Assembly: GCA_019217005.1 (NCBI GenBank) | Contig: JAHBNG010000005.1 | Span: 62,001 to 126,000 of the forward strand | Direction: 5' to 3' | Length of the DNA: 64,000 nucleotides | DNA from: Chloroflexi bacterium TSY | GTDB taxonomy: Bacteria > Chloroflexota > Anaerolineae > Caldilineales > Caldilineaceae | In this document: positions 46,081-55,112 of the stretch, piece by piece | Position numbering within the stretch: the stretch's first letter is position 1 | How the letters are laid out: every line of letters starts with the position of its first letter | Translations under genes and position numbers: made by a program | The notes under the pieces: model-generated | What the model was told of the DNA's origin: nothing | The model's database searches: none | Seen by the model: the letters and a program-made list of their open reading frames with translations, nothing else

Positions 46081-47277
46081 ATGGCCGAAGAAACTTCTCG
46101 AAAATCGATTTCTCTTCCATGGGCGGAGCAGGAGCATACAGAGGAGACGCTGGCCGATCCTTTTGTGGACGAACTAGACGATGTGAAAGTCGACCGCGTC
46201 TATGTGGCTTCGCAATGGCGGCTGATGTGGTGGCGTTTTCGTAAACATAAACTGGCCATGCTTAGCGTCGTGATCACTCTTGGCTTATACATGGTCGCCA
46301 TCTTTGCCGAGTTCTTTGCGATTGCCGACCCGCATGAGCACGATGCGCGCTTGAGTTTCATTCCACCGCAAACCATTCATTGGTTCGATGAAGGGCAGTT
46401 CAGTCCCTTTGTCTATGGGTTGAAAGGGGGTCGGGATCCAAGGACATTGCGCATGGTTTATGAGATTGACGAAGCGGTGAAATATCCGGTCCGGTTTTTT
46501 GTCCACGGCCATCCATACAAGCTGTTGGGCATTTTCCCGGCCGATATTCATCTGATGGGCCTCGATACAGACGATGAAGAGGCTCCGTTTTACCCGTTTG
46601 GTTCTGATCGACTTGGGCGAGACATGTGGTCCAGAATGGCATATGGCACGCGCATCTCAATGTCAATTGGATTTGTGGGCGTGGTGCTCAGTCTGATCTT
46701 TGGCATTGTCTTGGGAGGACTCTCTGGCTATTACGGCGGTATGATCGATACTGTGATCCAGCGTATCATTGAATTTATCCGCTCATTGCCGACAATTCCC
46801 TTTTGGCTTTCATTGGCGGCTGCGCTCCCGCGCGATTGGCCCCCGCTCCGCACCTATTTTATGATTACTGTGATCCTATCGATTTTTGGTTGGACCGGGC
46901 TGGCGCGGGTCGTGCGTGGGCGCTTTTTGTCCTTGCGTGAAGAGGATTTTGTCATGGCAGCACGTCTTGGTGGGACCGGTGAAATGCGCATCATCTTCCG
47001 GCACATGGTTCCATCTTTTATGAGTCATATTATCGCAACGATTACCTTGGCCATTCCCGCCATGATTCTAAGTGAGACATCGCTTAGTTTCCTGGGATTG
47101 GGTTTGCGCCCGCCAGTCATTAGTTGGGGGGTGCTGCTGCAAGAGGCCCAGAATATTCAATCAGTTGCATTGGCGCCCTGGCTGCTGGCTCCAGGGCTGG
47201 CCGTGGTCGTCTCCGTATTGAGCTTTAATTTTTTAGGCGATGGTCTGCGTGATGCAGCGGATCCGTATGCACAATAA
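46081..47277 (+). CDS. ABC transporter permease, DppC-like, long form
   Basis: A 398-residue permease, longer than the usual 300. After a 45-residue cytoplasmic part and the first helix (about 58-80) comes an extracytoplasmic insertion of about 90 residues containing HWFDEGQFSPFVYGLKG and a FVHGHPYKLLGIFPADIHLMG segment. The YPFGSDRLGRDMWSRMAYGTRISMS signature of DppC proteins follows near 164-188. The EAA loop reads AARLGGTGEMRIIFRHMVPSFM near 295-316, and LSFLGLGLRPPVISWG near the end is typical. It forms a pair with the DppB-like gene 5 bases upstream. Confidence 0.92.
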   Translation: MAEETSRKSISLPWAEQEHTEETLADPFVDELDDVKVDRVYVASQWRLMWWRFRKHKLAMLSVVITLGLYMVAIFAEFFAIADPHEHDARLSFIPPQTIHWFDEGQFSPFVYGLKGGRDPRTLRMVYEIDEAVKYPVRFFVHGHPYKLLGIFPADIHLMGLDTDDEEAPFYPFGSDRLGRDMWSRMAYGTRISMSIGFVGVVLSLIFGIVLGGLSGYYGGMIDTVIQRIIEFIRSLPTIPFWLSLAAALPRDWPPLRTYFMITVILSIFGWTGLARVVRGRFLSLREEDFVMAARLGGTGEMRIIFRHMVPSFMSHIIATITLAIPAMILSETSLSFLGLGLRPPVISWGVLLQEAQNIQSVALAPWLLAPGLAVVVSVLSFNFLGDGLRDAADPYAQ

Positions 47278-47411
47278 ATAGGTTGGTGATTTCAACCCTT
47301 ACTGCTGTAGTATTTGGCAAGAACCACAGAAAACGCCAGAATTAAAAACTTCATATTTACATATTCATCGTCTCCACAATCATAATTGATATAACAACGG
47401 AGCAAGTATTG

Positions 47412-48177
47412 ATGAAACTGTCCGAGAAACAGATCCAACAATTCTGGGAAGATGGCTTTTTAATTGTGGACGGGTTACTCGACGGTAATGAGGTCGCCAC
47501 GATCCGCCAACGCGTTGCGTGGGTGGCTAGCGGTGGTGCCTCTCATGTTGTCAACGATCTGCTACAAGTGGGAACCCCACGTAACCGAAGGAAAAGCACG
47601 TGCCGAGAACTATGCCGATTCTCTACGCAAGATGAGCCATCTGGCATTTCATGATGAAGTTTTCCAGAAACATGCCCGCAACCCCAAGATATTGGACATC
47701 ATTGAATCGCTGCTGGGACCCGATCTCAAGCTCTATCAAGATCAGGTCTTTATGAAACCGCCCAAGATCGGCTCTCGTCAGCGTTATCACCAGGATATGC
47801 CGCTTGGTTTTCACATCGACCCGCCCGACATGGTAACTTGTTGGGCGGCACTCGACGATGCCACCATCGAAAATGGCTGTCTCTGGATGTTGCCAGGCAC
47901 GCATAAGTTCGGCATCATCGACCAGGCGAAGTGGTCGGACTATGAAGAGATGTCGTTGGCAGGACATTTGCCTGAAGAGCGTCCAGTGCCGCTGAAGACC
48001 GGCAGCTGCAGCTTCCATCACGGCCTCATTTTGCATTCTAGTCGCGCTAATTTGACGGGACAGCGTCGGCGAGGCTATGCAACTCATTATGTGAGTGCAA
48101 AATGCCGCTATACGGGACCACCGGAAAAAAATGATGCGATGCTTGTACGCGGCCAGTCGATTCCTGGAGGCATTTAA
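47412..48177 (+). pseudogene. Phytanoyl-CoA dioxygenase (PhyH)-like protein, frameshifted
   Basis: Fe(II)/2-oxoglutarate-dependent dioxygenase of about 255 residues. It starts with the family's QIQQFWEDGFLIVDGLL. One extra G in the GGG at 47568-47570 shifts the frame after NDLLQV; the rest is open in another frame to the stop at 48177. The iron ligands are visible: His and Asp in RYHQDMPLGFH, and a distal His in LHSSRANLTGQRRRGYATHYV followed by the Arg that binds 2-oxoglutarate. ATG 47412 is taken as start. A single-base sequencing error cannot be excluded. It follows the DppC-like gene; the substrate could be the imported compound. Confidence 0.85.
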
Positions 48178-48217
48178 GCCATTTCATCCTTCCACTGAGG
48201 TCAATCCTTTTTTTTCT

Positions 48218-48273
48218 ATCCACAGATGGACAGGATTGACTGGATTTTCACACTTCTATGTCTATCTGTGGAT
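48218..48273. terminator. Hairpin after the PhyH-like gene
   Basis: ATCCACAGATGGACA at 48218-48232 pairs with TGTCTATCTGTGGAT at 48259-48273 with one mismatch, followed by CGTTATTTTTTAG. A T-rich stretch also precedes it, so it may work on both strands. It separates the PhyH-like gene from the next permease. Confidence 0.5.
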
Positions 48274-48307
48274 CGTTATTTTTTAGAATCATCCAAAATA
48301 AAACACC

Positions 48308-49361
48308 ATGACCACACATGATGCCGTGCAAGTACAAAGATCGAGTTGGAGCATGCGTCGCTGGATTCGCTCTGGGAACTGGGTTCGTGTCCTGCTCTTT
48401 GCGTTGCTAGCCGCGTTTAGCTTTGCCATGTTCTACCCCTTTCTCTGGCTCATCTTCTCCTCGTTCAAAACGGGAGCCGACATTGTGCGCATTCCCGTCA
48501 CTCTCCTACCAGAAACGTGGACACTCAGCGCCTACCAGATGGTGATGGATCCGACGCGCGCGAACCTGCCCGTTGCCTATCTGAATAGCATTCTGGTCAC
48601 GTCGGCTACAGTGGCCAGCGTGCTGATTACCTCTTCTATGGGCGGCTTTGTCTTTGCTCGACTCGATTTCCCAGGACGCGACTATCTCTTCTATTTTGTG
48701 CTCTCCACCACCATGGTCCCCTTCTTGACGCTGCTGATTCCGCTCTATATTGTGATGCGGGAACTCAATCTTTTGAACTCACTGTGGGGCGTCTGGGTTC
48801 CGGGTATCTTTTCATCCTTTGGTATCTTTCTCTGCCGTCAATTCGTCTACGGGATTCCTCGCGAGCTGTACGATGCAGCCAAAATCGACGGCAGCGGTGA
48901 CTTTGGCATCTATCGCAATATCATTCTACCGTTGACCAAACCTGTGCTTTCGGCGCTGGCCATCTTTACCTTTTTGGGCACTTTTAACGGGGTGGTTCAT
49001 TTTAGCTGGATAGATAGGTTTACACTTTTAGAAACAGAAAGAACGTTTATATTCTCTGATTTCGCCGGTTCTCAGAGAGAAAACGGTCTCATATAGATTT
49101 TTGTCTATATATCAAAAGTGTAAACCTAATTTTGAACCACCCCCTTTTAACGCCTATTTATGGCCGTTGGTCATCTTGAACGATGAGGATAAGTTGACCC
49201 TACCCTTGATCATTGCGCGCATGGCCAACCGTTTTGGCGGTACGGACTATCAGGCGGTTATGGCAGGTTCGGTGCTGGTTTCGATTCCGCCACTGATTGT
49301 CTTTCTGGTCTTTCAGAGGAATTTTGTGCGTGGTATTGCTTTGACCGGTCTCAAAGGATAA
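48308..49361 (+). pseudogene. Sugar ABC permease, MalG-like, disrupted by a 155-bp MITE
   Basis: A MalG/UgpE-like permease. The N-terminal part reads normally through five helices and the EAA loop DAAKIDGSGDFGIYRNIILP to Gly-Thr-Phe-Asn. The MITE at 48989-49143 then breaks the frame. Removing the element and one 8-bp target copy (163 bases) restores Asn-Ala-Tyr-Leu-Trp-Pro and the normal end ARMANRFGGTDYQ to ALTGLKG at 49361, giving about 297 residues. The gene therefore was intact before the insertion. It has no adjacent binding protein or MalF partner; 40362 could be that partner. Confidence 0.92.
48989..49143. repeat. 155-bp MITE, family C copy 1
   Basis: Starts GGGGTGGTTCA and ends TGAACCACCCC; the inverted homology continues inward with TAGGTTTACACTTTT and CAAAAGTGTAAACCTA. 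CTTTTAAC is repeated on both sides (48981-48988 and 49144-49151), an 8-bp target duplication. The other copy is at 62648-62802. It carries no gene. Confidence 0.95.
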
Positions 49362-49370
49362 GATTTTTCC

Positions 49371-49466
49371 AGAAAATAAAATCCCCCATTCGATGGGAAA
49401 AGCCAAAGCCATTCCAGGGTGAAACGCCTATCTTTATGGGTAATTCTTTTTCTGGAATGGCCTGAC
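49371..49466. repeat. Inverted-repeat element, family D copy 1
   Basis: The stretch has AAAATCCC then GGGAAAAGCCAAAGCCATTC and ends TTTCTGGAATGGCCT. AGCCATTCCAG near 49408 and CTGGAATGGCC near 49452 are inverted copies. A related stretch occurs at 60178-60266 (GGAAAAGCTCAAGCTATTCC to CTCTGGAATGGCCTAAG). It lies upstream of the DUF1499 start. Confidence 0.55.
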
Positions 49467-49487
49467 TCATATCAATTGCAAACAATC

Positions 49488-49874
49488 ATGACATTTGACC
49501 GTAACCGTGGGCGCTTTGCACCTTGCCCCAACAAACCAAACTGTGTCTGCTCTCAAGATAGTGATCAACGCCATGCGATTGACCCATTCCCTTTAACTGG
49601 ATCAATCGACGAGGGAAGGGAACAGCTGGTCGCCATTCTCAACGCAATGCCTCGCTCCACAATTATCACGGTCGAAGACGATTACATTCATGCGGAATTT
49701 CGTTCTCGCATTTTTCGCTTTGTGGATGATGTGGAGTTCTGGCTAGATGCGAAGAATGGCGTGATTCACTTACGCTCTGCTGCTCGGTCTGGTTATTCAG
49801 ATCTGGGCGTCAACCGAGCACGGATCGAAGAGATTCGTTCGGGTTATTTCCAAACACAAAGAGACTCCAAATAG
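49488..49874 (+). CDS. DUF1499 family protein
   Basis: A 128-residue protein of the DUF1499 family. The CPNKPNCVCSQDSD block at the N-terminus, the FRSRIFRFVDDVEFWLDAKNGVIHLRSAARSGYSDLGVNRARIEEIR region at about 70-117 and the overall length are those of the family. The conserved cysteines are at about 13 and 18. Function of the family is unknown. ATG 49488 is preferred, because the family's N-terminus starts just there; an earlier in-frame codon would add a part of the upstream repeat. Its last 31 bases overlap, on the opposite strand, the end of the kinase-uridylyltransferase gene. Confidence 0.85.
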   Translation: MTFDRNRGRFAPCPNKPNCVCSQDSDQRHAIDPFPLTGSIDEGREQLVAILNAMPRSTIITVEDDYIHAEFRSRIFRFVDDVEFWLDAKNGVIHLRSAARSGYSDLGVNRARIEEIRSGYFQTQRDSK

Positions 49875-52800
49875 GCTGCTGAACCATCTCGCAACCAGCC
49901 ATCGAGTTGAGCTACTTCTTTCAACTGTTGACCCCGGCTGCGCGGCACCACGACAAAGCGGGAATCAAGATTCGAGAGCAACGTCATGTCGCCCCACAAC
50001 TTTTCGAATTGGGCCACGGGGAAGACATCTTCCTGCCCTTTGCCCCATCTCTTTTTGACATCTTTCAATGTAACATACGTAGGCATCCGGGCAGCCAGAG
50101 AGCGAACTGCATCAGCCACTCGCTCTTCATCTGTTAGCATTTTGCGATCCAATTCAAAGACCGTCAACAGTTGATCAATGTCGACCCAGGTTGTACTCGA
50201 ATTATAGTAAGAGAGTTCGAACTCTATATCTTCGCGCGGCAGAGCCAATCCCTCGATCAAACGCAAACGACCATCGATTTTGGCCAATCCACCACCCCGA
50301 TCCTCAATACGCCGCGTGATCACCTCCGTTGTCAGGGCTGCCCCTGAGTGAATATGATGACCCAATATTGCTACATCGACATCTGCACCAAGCGTGTCGA
50401 TGTTATGCACCATCAAATATTTGAGTTGTGGTCGTTCCATCAGTAGCCGCTGCATCGTTCCATTGCGCAACATATTGGGTACTTCATACCAATGTCCCAC
50501 TGGATGCAGACATTGATTGGGCAGATTATCCGTGTAGTCGTTGCCCTCTCCCGCTTGCTCGGCCCAGTTGATCAGTGCTGCATGGAGGCTCTCTTGTACT
50601 TTTTGTGCCTGCTCATCCAGTAACTGTTGTGGCATCTCTTCCCACGCAAAACGCAGATCGCGCGTCATGGGGACCATCCGTAAGCCGACAACTCGGCCTT
50701 GGGACAGATAGAGCGGACCTGGATAATGATAGTTCTGATTGGCTGCCAAATAGTCCCGAATTGGCTCATGAGTCAAATAGCTCGTCGTGATGACATGCGG
50801 AAGCGGATTGTCATACTGCTGACTTACCCGGCGGCTCTTGGCCAAATGTACCTCAATGAAATTACGATGCTTTCCATTGAGACGCGCAAAAGGATTGAGA
50901 GCTTTGACCACACCAGCACCTTGCGTCCAACGGCTGCCTGCACCACCAGCTAATGAGACCACAGCTACTTCTCCAGCAGCGATGGCCCGATCTCCAATAC
51001 GCTGGCAGTCGGCGTCCAAACCTTGTGCAATATCAACAACTTCATGCGGGGCAATATCTTCGATACGACTTCGCACTGGCAAGCGATTTTGAGCCAGACC
51101 AATGCGACCGCTCCGCAAGTCGGCTCGAATCTGCTCATGCTGCTGGTGGTCGAACCCATATTGTTCCAAAAGTGTATCCAGACTCAGCGTAACTGATTCA
51201 TCATCATCTCGGCTGGGTAAAAGCCGATCAAAGAGAGCCCGGACCATATAGGAAAGCTCCGGGCGTGTCCGACATGCCTTGGCAAAGCGATCCAGTTCGC
51301 TCCGGCGGAATGGCGAAAGGGTATGCTGTTCGCGTCGAATCAGCTCTGGAACGATCAGCGCATAGTACTGCGGTGGCATGAGTGCTTGTTCGTCTGTCAT
51401 TAAATTGGCAAACGTTCCATTCTCGTTAATCATAAAGTCATAGACGACTGGCTCCATTGCGAATGGGACTGCGGATTCAAGCTCCTTTTTTGTTTCGCTC
51501 ATGATGACCTGGAGTCGCTTTTGGGCTTGGGGTTTGCTCGTCGGCTCAAAAATAAAGCCCATGCCACCACCAGACATTCCACCCAACATCCAAAACCCCC
51601 AAAAACGTTCCCCAAACTCGTCTCGTACACGCTCAATCAACGTTTCCGTGAACTGATTGCTGGCCCAAGGGATGATTGTTTGGATTGGTCCTTCAAAATT
51701 CTGATGAGTCGTGCGTCCAATTTCAGAAACGTCACCCTTCTTGAGCAGTTCAACAATCTGATCATAGAGCCTCATAGCGGTTTGGCGACCGTTCCATTCT
51801 GCTTCGGAACGCAACAAATATTTCTCGGTGACCATCTCCAAAATGGGGCCGACATCTTGGGCCATGCCGCCATGTACCAACACGAGACTGTCCTGCAACG
51901 CCTGGCGCGTTTGAGATAACACCTCTGACGAACTCAGGATATGATGACTTGGCAACAAACGACCACGGCTAATCCCATATTCAGGATCCGCTGGCTCTGC
52001 TTCTACTCCTTCAATGAGTTTCATTCCTGGCCAGACACCGCCTGAATCTTGCCAGCCACCTCCAGAACCCCCCAGCCATTCCCCCAAGATGGCGCGGGCT
52101 GCGACGACTCGTCGTTCGTTTTCTAACAGCTGACCCGTCAGTGAACCCGTTTGCCCCGTCGCTCTCATACAGGCCGCAATGAGTGATGCCAACAAGTTGG
52201 TCGATACGGCTAATCGTGACCCTTTGGGGATATTGTTGACGCGGCTGACAATTTCGAGACCATAACCAGTTCCAACAATCCGTTCAAGCAGATCGGCAAG
52301 CGACTGCTCTGCCCCTTCCATTCCAGGAGGCACAATGCCAGATGCAATCACAGCGGCTTTGAGCAGGCCGAGATAATCCTTGGCAAAGTCGAAAACCTCT
52401 GCCAAACTTGTAATTTCGGCACTCGCCCCGAGATCAACACTTACAAGCCGCAGCACAGGTCGATCAACAACGCGTAAATATGCTTCAACTGGTGGGCGCG
52501 GGGTAGAGCCGCTTTGATCACTTTCGTTCGATTGAGCACGGACAGACAGATCAATGGAGACATTCAATACGCGTGCGCCCTCTGGAAAATCCATGCCCAG
52601 AAAGAAAATGTCGCTCCAACCAGAGTGCGTCAGATCCATCCGGACGGGAGTTGCTTCGTGTAAAATCGGGAAGATTGGTCCGCTTTGTCCAGATGCAGCA
52701 GTTGGCCGTCGAAGTTCGGGCCGAATCCGCAATGGATGATCGGCGGGATGACTGATGCGAAACATCCACTGATTGCCACGTACCGAACGCACGCTCCGCC

Positions 52801-53194
52801 GGACCTGATTCGCCAATGTCTGAAACCCAAGACGATGATAAGCCGTGGCGAGGGCGCTGGCAATGCCATCATGCAGCTCTCGTTCTGCTTCGACCAAAAA
52901 GAGAGCGATCGCTTCCTCAAAACGCCGTTTTAACAGATGTTCATACCCTTCATAGGGGATCAGACCCTTGAGAGCAATCCCCGGCTTTGCGGGAAGGTGA
53001 AAACGATAGATCGCATAGAGGAAGAAGAGGGCGCGCACGCGTTCGTATAGGTTGCTACTGTTCCGACGAAACTGGTCGAGGGCCGCACACTCGGCCAGAA
53101 GTTGCTCTAATGTGGCATCACGGGCGACGGACTCCAAGGAGCGGTTCCGAATATTGGGGTCTGTCGCGGTAATGATTTGAATAAGTTCGCTCAT
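49844..53194 (-). CDS. GHMP sugar kinase / UDPGP-type nucleotidyltransferase fusion
   Basis: A 1116-residue protein with three parts. Residues 1-150 are helical and unrecognised. Residues about 180-560 look like an FKP/fucokinase-type GHMP kinase: TPVRMDLTHSGWSDI (182-196), the phosphate loop PKGSRLAVSTNLLASLIAA (323-341), GGSGGGWQDSGGVWPGMKL (375-393) and GGMSGGGMGFIF (538-549). Residues about 740-1010 look like a UDPGP-family transferase: LAGGAGSRW (748-756), GxxVVKALNPF and the NIDTLGADVD metal block (931-940). A sugar would be phosphorylated at C1 and then joined to a nucleotide. It is the last gene of an operon, 15 bases after the GalU-like gene. The sugar is not known. Confidence 0.78.
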   Translation of the reverse strand: MSELIQIITATDPNIRNRSLESVARDATLEQLLAECAALDQFRRNSSNLYERVRALFFLYAIYRFHLPAKPGIALKGLIPYEGYEHLLKRRFEEAIALFLVEAERELHDGIASALATAYHRLGFQTLANQVRRSVRSVRGNQWMFRISHPADHPLRIRPELRRPTAASGQSGPIFPILHEATPVRMDLTHSGWSDIFFLGMDFPEGARVLNVSIDLSVRAQSNESDQSGSTPRPPVEAYLRVVDRPVLRLVSVDLGASAEITSLAEVFDFAKDYLGLLKAAVIASGIVPPGMEGAEQSLADLLERIVGTGYGLEIVSRVNNIPKGSRLAVSTNLLASLIAACMRATGQTGSLTGQLLENERRVVAARAILGEWLGGSGGGWQDSGGVWPGMKLIEGVEAEPADPEYGISRGRLLPSHHILSSSEVLSQTRQALQDSLVLVHGGMAQDVGPILEMVTEKYLLRSEAEWNGRQTAMRLYDQIVELLKKGDVSEIGRTTHQNFEGPIQTIIPWASNQFTETLIERVRDEFGERFWGFWMLGGMSGGGMGFIFEPTSKPQAQKRLQVIMSETKKELESAVPFAMEPVVYDFMINENGTFANLMTDEQALMPPQYYALIVPELIRREQHTLSPFRRSELDRFAKACRTRPELSYMVRALFDRLLPSRDDDESVTLSLDTLLEQYGFDHQQHEQIRADLRSGRIGLAQNRLPVRSRIEDIAPHEVVDIAQGLDADCQRIGDRAIAAGEVAVVSLAGGAGSRWTQGAGVVKALNPFARLNGKHRNFIEVHLAKSRRVSQQYDNPLPHVITTSYLTHEPIRDYLAANQNYHYPGPLYLSQGRVVGLRMVPMTRDLRFAWEEMPQQLLDEQAQKVQESLHAALINWAEQAGEGNDYTDNLPNQCLHPVGHWYEVPNMLRNGTMQRLLMERPQLKYLMVHNIDTLGADVDVAILGHHIHSGAALTTEVITRRIEDRGGGLAKIDGRLRLIEGLALPREDIEFELSYYNSSTTWVDIDQLLTVFELDRKMLTDEERVADAVRSLAARMPTYVTLKDVKKRWGKGQEDVFPVAQFEKLWGDMTLLSNLDSRFVVVPRSRGQQLKEVAQLDGWLRDGSAAYLESLCVWK

Positions 53195-53209
53195 GATCGT
53201 CTCTAGCCC

Positions 53210-54082
53210 TCAATGTATATTCAATTCGCGTTGTGCCAATAGTTCCAGCATCATTCTGAGGACTGTATCGCGCTCAACACCATTAAGCGCCAACGCCAGC
53301 TGCGCATTGAGCAAACCATATTTCACGCCAACATCGTAGCGAGCACCATGCTCTTTCAACGCCACATATTGCTCGCGTTGTGCCAGCTCCGCTAACGCAG
53401 CCGAGAGGGTAATCCCACCCGCTTTTGGGGCTTGACGGCCGGATGCAACGTCTTGAATTTGTCTATCGAGAATGTTGATGACTGCATTGGTTAATATATG
53501 CATGCCAAAAAAACAGAGATAGTGACCAGCACGCAAACCAGGAACAATCAGCTCTTGTTCAGCTACAGTCGGTGTTGGTTTTTCGATCACTGTCTCAACA
53601 CGATAACAATGACGCTGACCTGACAGACGTTGACCACCTACGGCACCATAGTACGGTAAGAGGCTTTCGCGCGTCGATTGCACAGCGGAGACCGTACAGG
53701 CAAGATTGCTCGCCACTTCGACTAGATGTTGGGCGCAGCTCTTTTGATTTTGACCCACATAGAGATGATCGCCGACGAGGTGTAAAAACGAATCGCTTCC
53801 AACAAAATCGCGTGCCGCATGAATTGCATGACCATGACCCAGTGGTTCGATCTGTTGAGCAAAATGGAGCCGACCAGCGTGTTCACCCACTACCTCGGCG
53901 TAGGAATTTTCATCACCTGGACGCACGACAACACAAATTTCGTCGACTCCTGCTTCAAGAACCTCTTCAACGATAATCTGTAAAACTGATTTTTCAATTC
54001 CATCTCGATCAATGAGTGTCTGTAAGGGAAGGGTTCGCTGTCGACGACCCGCTGCGGTGATAACAGCTTTTGAAATGTTCAT
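53210..54082 (-). CDS. GalU-like nucleotidyltransferase with altered active-site loop
   Basis: A 290-residue protein with the GalU/GlmU nucleotidyltransferase fold. [15 protein letters not shown] at residues 5-19 replaces the usual KAVIPAAGLGTRxLP, and the Pro-Lys of the PKE/MLP segment that binds phosphate is absent ([14 protein letters not shown] follows). Other landmarks are present: [33 protein letters not shown] (GalU has PLGLGHAV), the metal Asp in VGDHLYV and EKPTP. It ends [13 protein letters not shown]. It lies between an SDR and the kinase-transferase fusion. It may bind nucleotide sugars with changed activity or be regulatory. The changes are read directly; the consequence is inferred. 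Confidence 0.78.
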   Translation of the reverse strand: MNISKAVITAAGRRQRTLPLQTLIDRDGIEKSVLQIIVEEVLEAGVDEICVVVRPGDENSYAEVVGEHAGRLHFAQQIEPLGHGHAIHAARDFVGSDSFLHLVGDHLYVGQNQKSCAQHLVEVASNLACTVSAVQSTRESLLPYYGAVGGQRLSGQRHCYRVETVIEKPTPTVAEQELIVPGLRAGHYLCFFGMHILTNAVINILDRQIQDVASGRQAPKAGGITLSAALAELAQREQYVALKEHGARYDVGVKYGLLNAQLALALNGVERDTVLRMMLELLAQRELNIH

Positions 54083-54094
54083 AGATACCTCTTA

Positions 54095-54175
54095 GGGCTT
54101 ATCCGAAAAGTTCTGTGACGACACATTCTCACTCGGGAAGCTGATCGGTCTCACAACCACTTTTCGGATGGGTTC
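54095..54175. repeat. 81-bp MITE, family A copy 4
   Basis: GGGCTTATCCGAAAAG at the left and CTTTTCGGATGGGTTC at the right; flanks TTA at 54092-54094 and 54176-54178. The right-hand TTA is, on the minus strand, the TAA stop codon of the SDR gene. It lies inside the SDR / GalU-like operon. Confidence 0.88.
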
Positions 54176-54943
54176 TTACGTTCGCAACGTTTCCGTATGT
54201 CCATCAATGCTCAATGCCTGACCCGAGATCTTGCTTCCTGCTTCCGAGCAGATAAAGTAGACCATGTTGGCCACATCGGTTGCCGTTACTGTTGTACGCA
54301 TTGAGTTTTGTTGCGTCAGACTTTCTCGCACTTCGTCTTGTGTCCGATTTTCGATTTTTGCTTTCGACGCAATGATTCGATCAATGCGAGGACCCTCGAC
54401 GATACCGGGGCAGATGGCATTGACGCGAATGTTGTCCTGACCAAGCTCCATCGCCAACGATTTTGTAAAGCCAACCACAGCCCACTTTGCCGCAACATAG
54501 GGTGTACGGTTGGGGAAACCAAAAAGACCCGCGGCTGACGACAGATTAACAATGGAACCGCCACCTGCCGCTTTCAGAAGTGGCACAGCCAAACGCGTAC
54601 AATAAAACTGGCCGCTGATGTCAATGGCGAGTGTGTGATCCCATTCTTCCGGCGTAATTTCTTCGACTGGTGCTGTTGGTCCAGAGATCCCAGCATTGTT
54701 GACAAGAATATCGAGTCCACCCAGGTTTGATTTGACCTCCTGAAAGAGTTTGTCCACTTGTGCTGGGCTGGACACATCGGCAATCGTTGCTCCAATTTCG
54801 GGGAATGCTGCTCCGCACTCGGCAAGGGCGCCCTCATCGATATCACAGATATGGACTTGTGCCCCCCGTTTGAGGAAACCCTCTGCGATAGTTCGCCCAA
54901 TGCCGGCTGCTCCAGCTGTAATCAGTATTCGTTGACCTTGCAT
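54176..54943 (-). CDS. Short-chain dehydrogenase/reductase (SDR)
   Basis: A 255-residue classical SDR. It has the NAD(P)-binding GxxxGIG loop (AGAAGIGRTI) near residue 11-20, an acidic IDEGA region after strand two that suggests NAD(H), NNAG near 86-89, the catalytic Ser in VNLSSAAG, and YVAAK near 153-157. The C-terminal SIDGHTETLRT is typical. Glucose/3-oxoacyl dehydrogenases are close relatives, so the substrate cannot be named. It is the first gene of the minus-strand group leading to the GalU-like and kinase-transferase genes, suggesting work on a sugar. Stop codon lies at the MITE target site. Confidence 0.9.
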   Translation of the reverse strand: MQGQRILITAGAAGIGRTIAEGFLKRGAQVHICDIDEGALAECGAAFPEIGATIADVSSPAQVDKLFQEVKSNLGGLDILVNNAGISGPTAPVEEITPEEWDHTLAIDISGQFYCTRLAVPLLKAAGGGSIVNLSSAAGLFGFPNRTPYVAAKWAVVGFTKSLAMELGQDNIRVNAICPGIVEGPRIDRIIASKAKIENRTQDEVRESLTQQNSMRTTVTATDVANMVYFICSEAGSKISGQALSIDGHTETLRT

Positions 54944-55112
54944 AATTTCGTCCTAAACTCAGTCTAATTCGATCATGTCTATTCGATCTAGCAAGAAGAA
55001 AACGGAATTGTACCACACTTTCCTGGACAGAGTCCGAAGGAAAACTAGATTGACAGAATTATACAAGGAAAACCGTCTATTACGAGCTGCAGCGTACATG
55101 GAATTCCAACTA

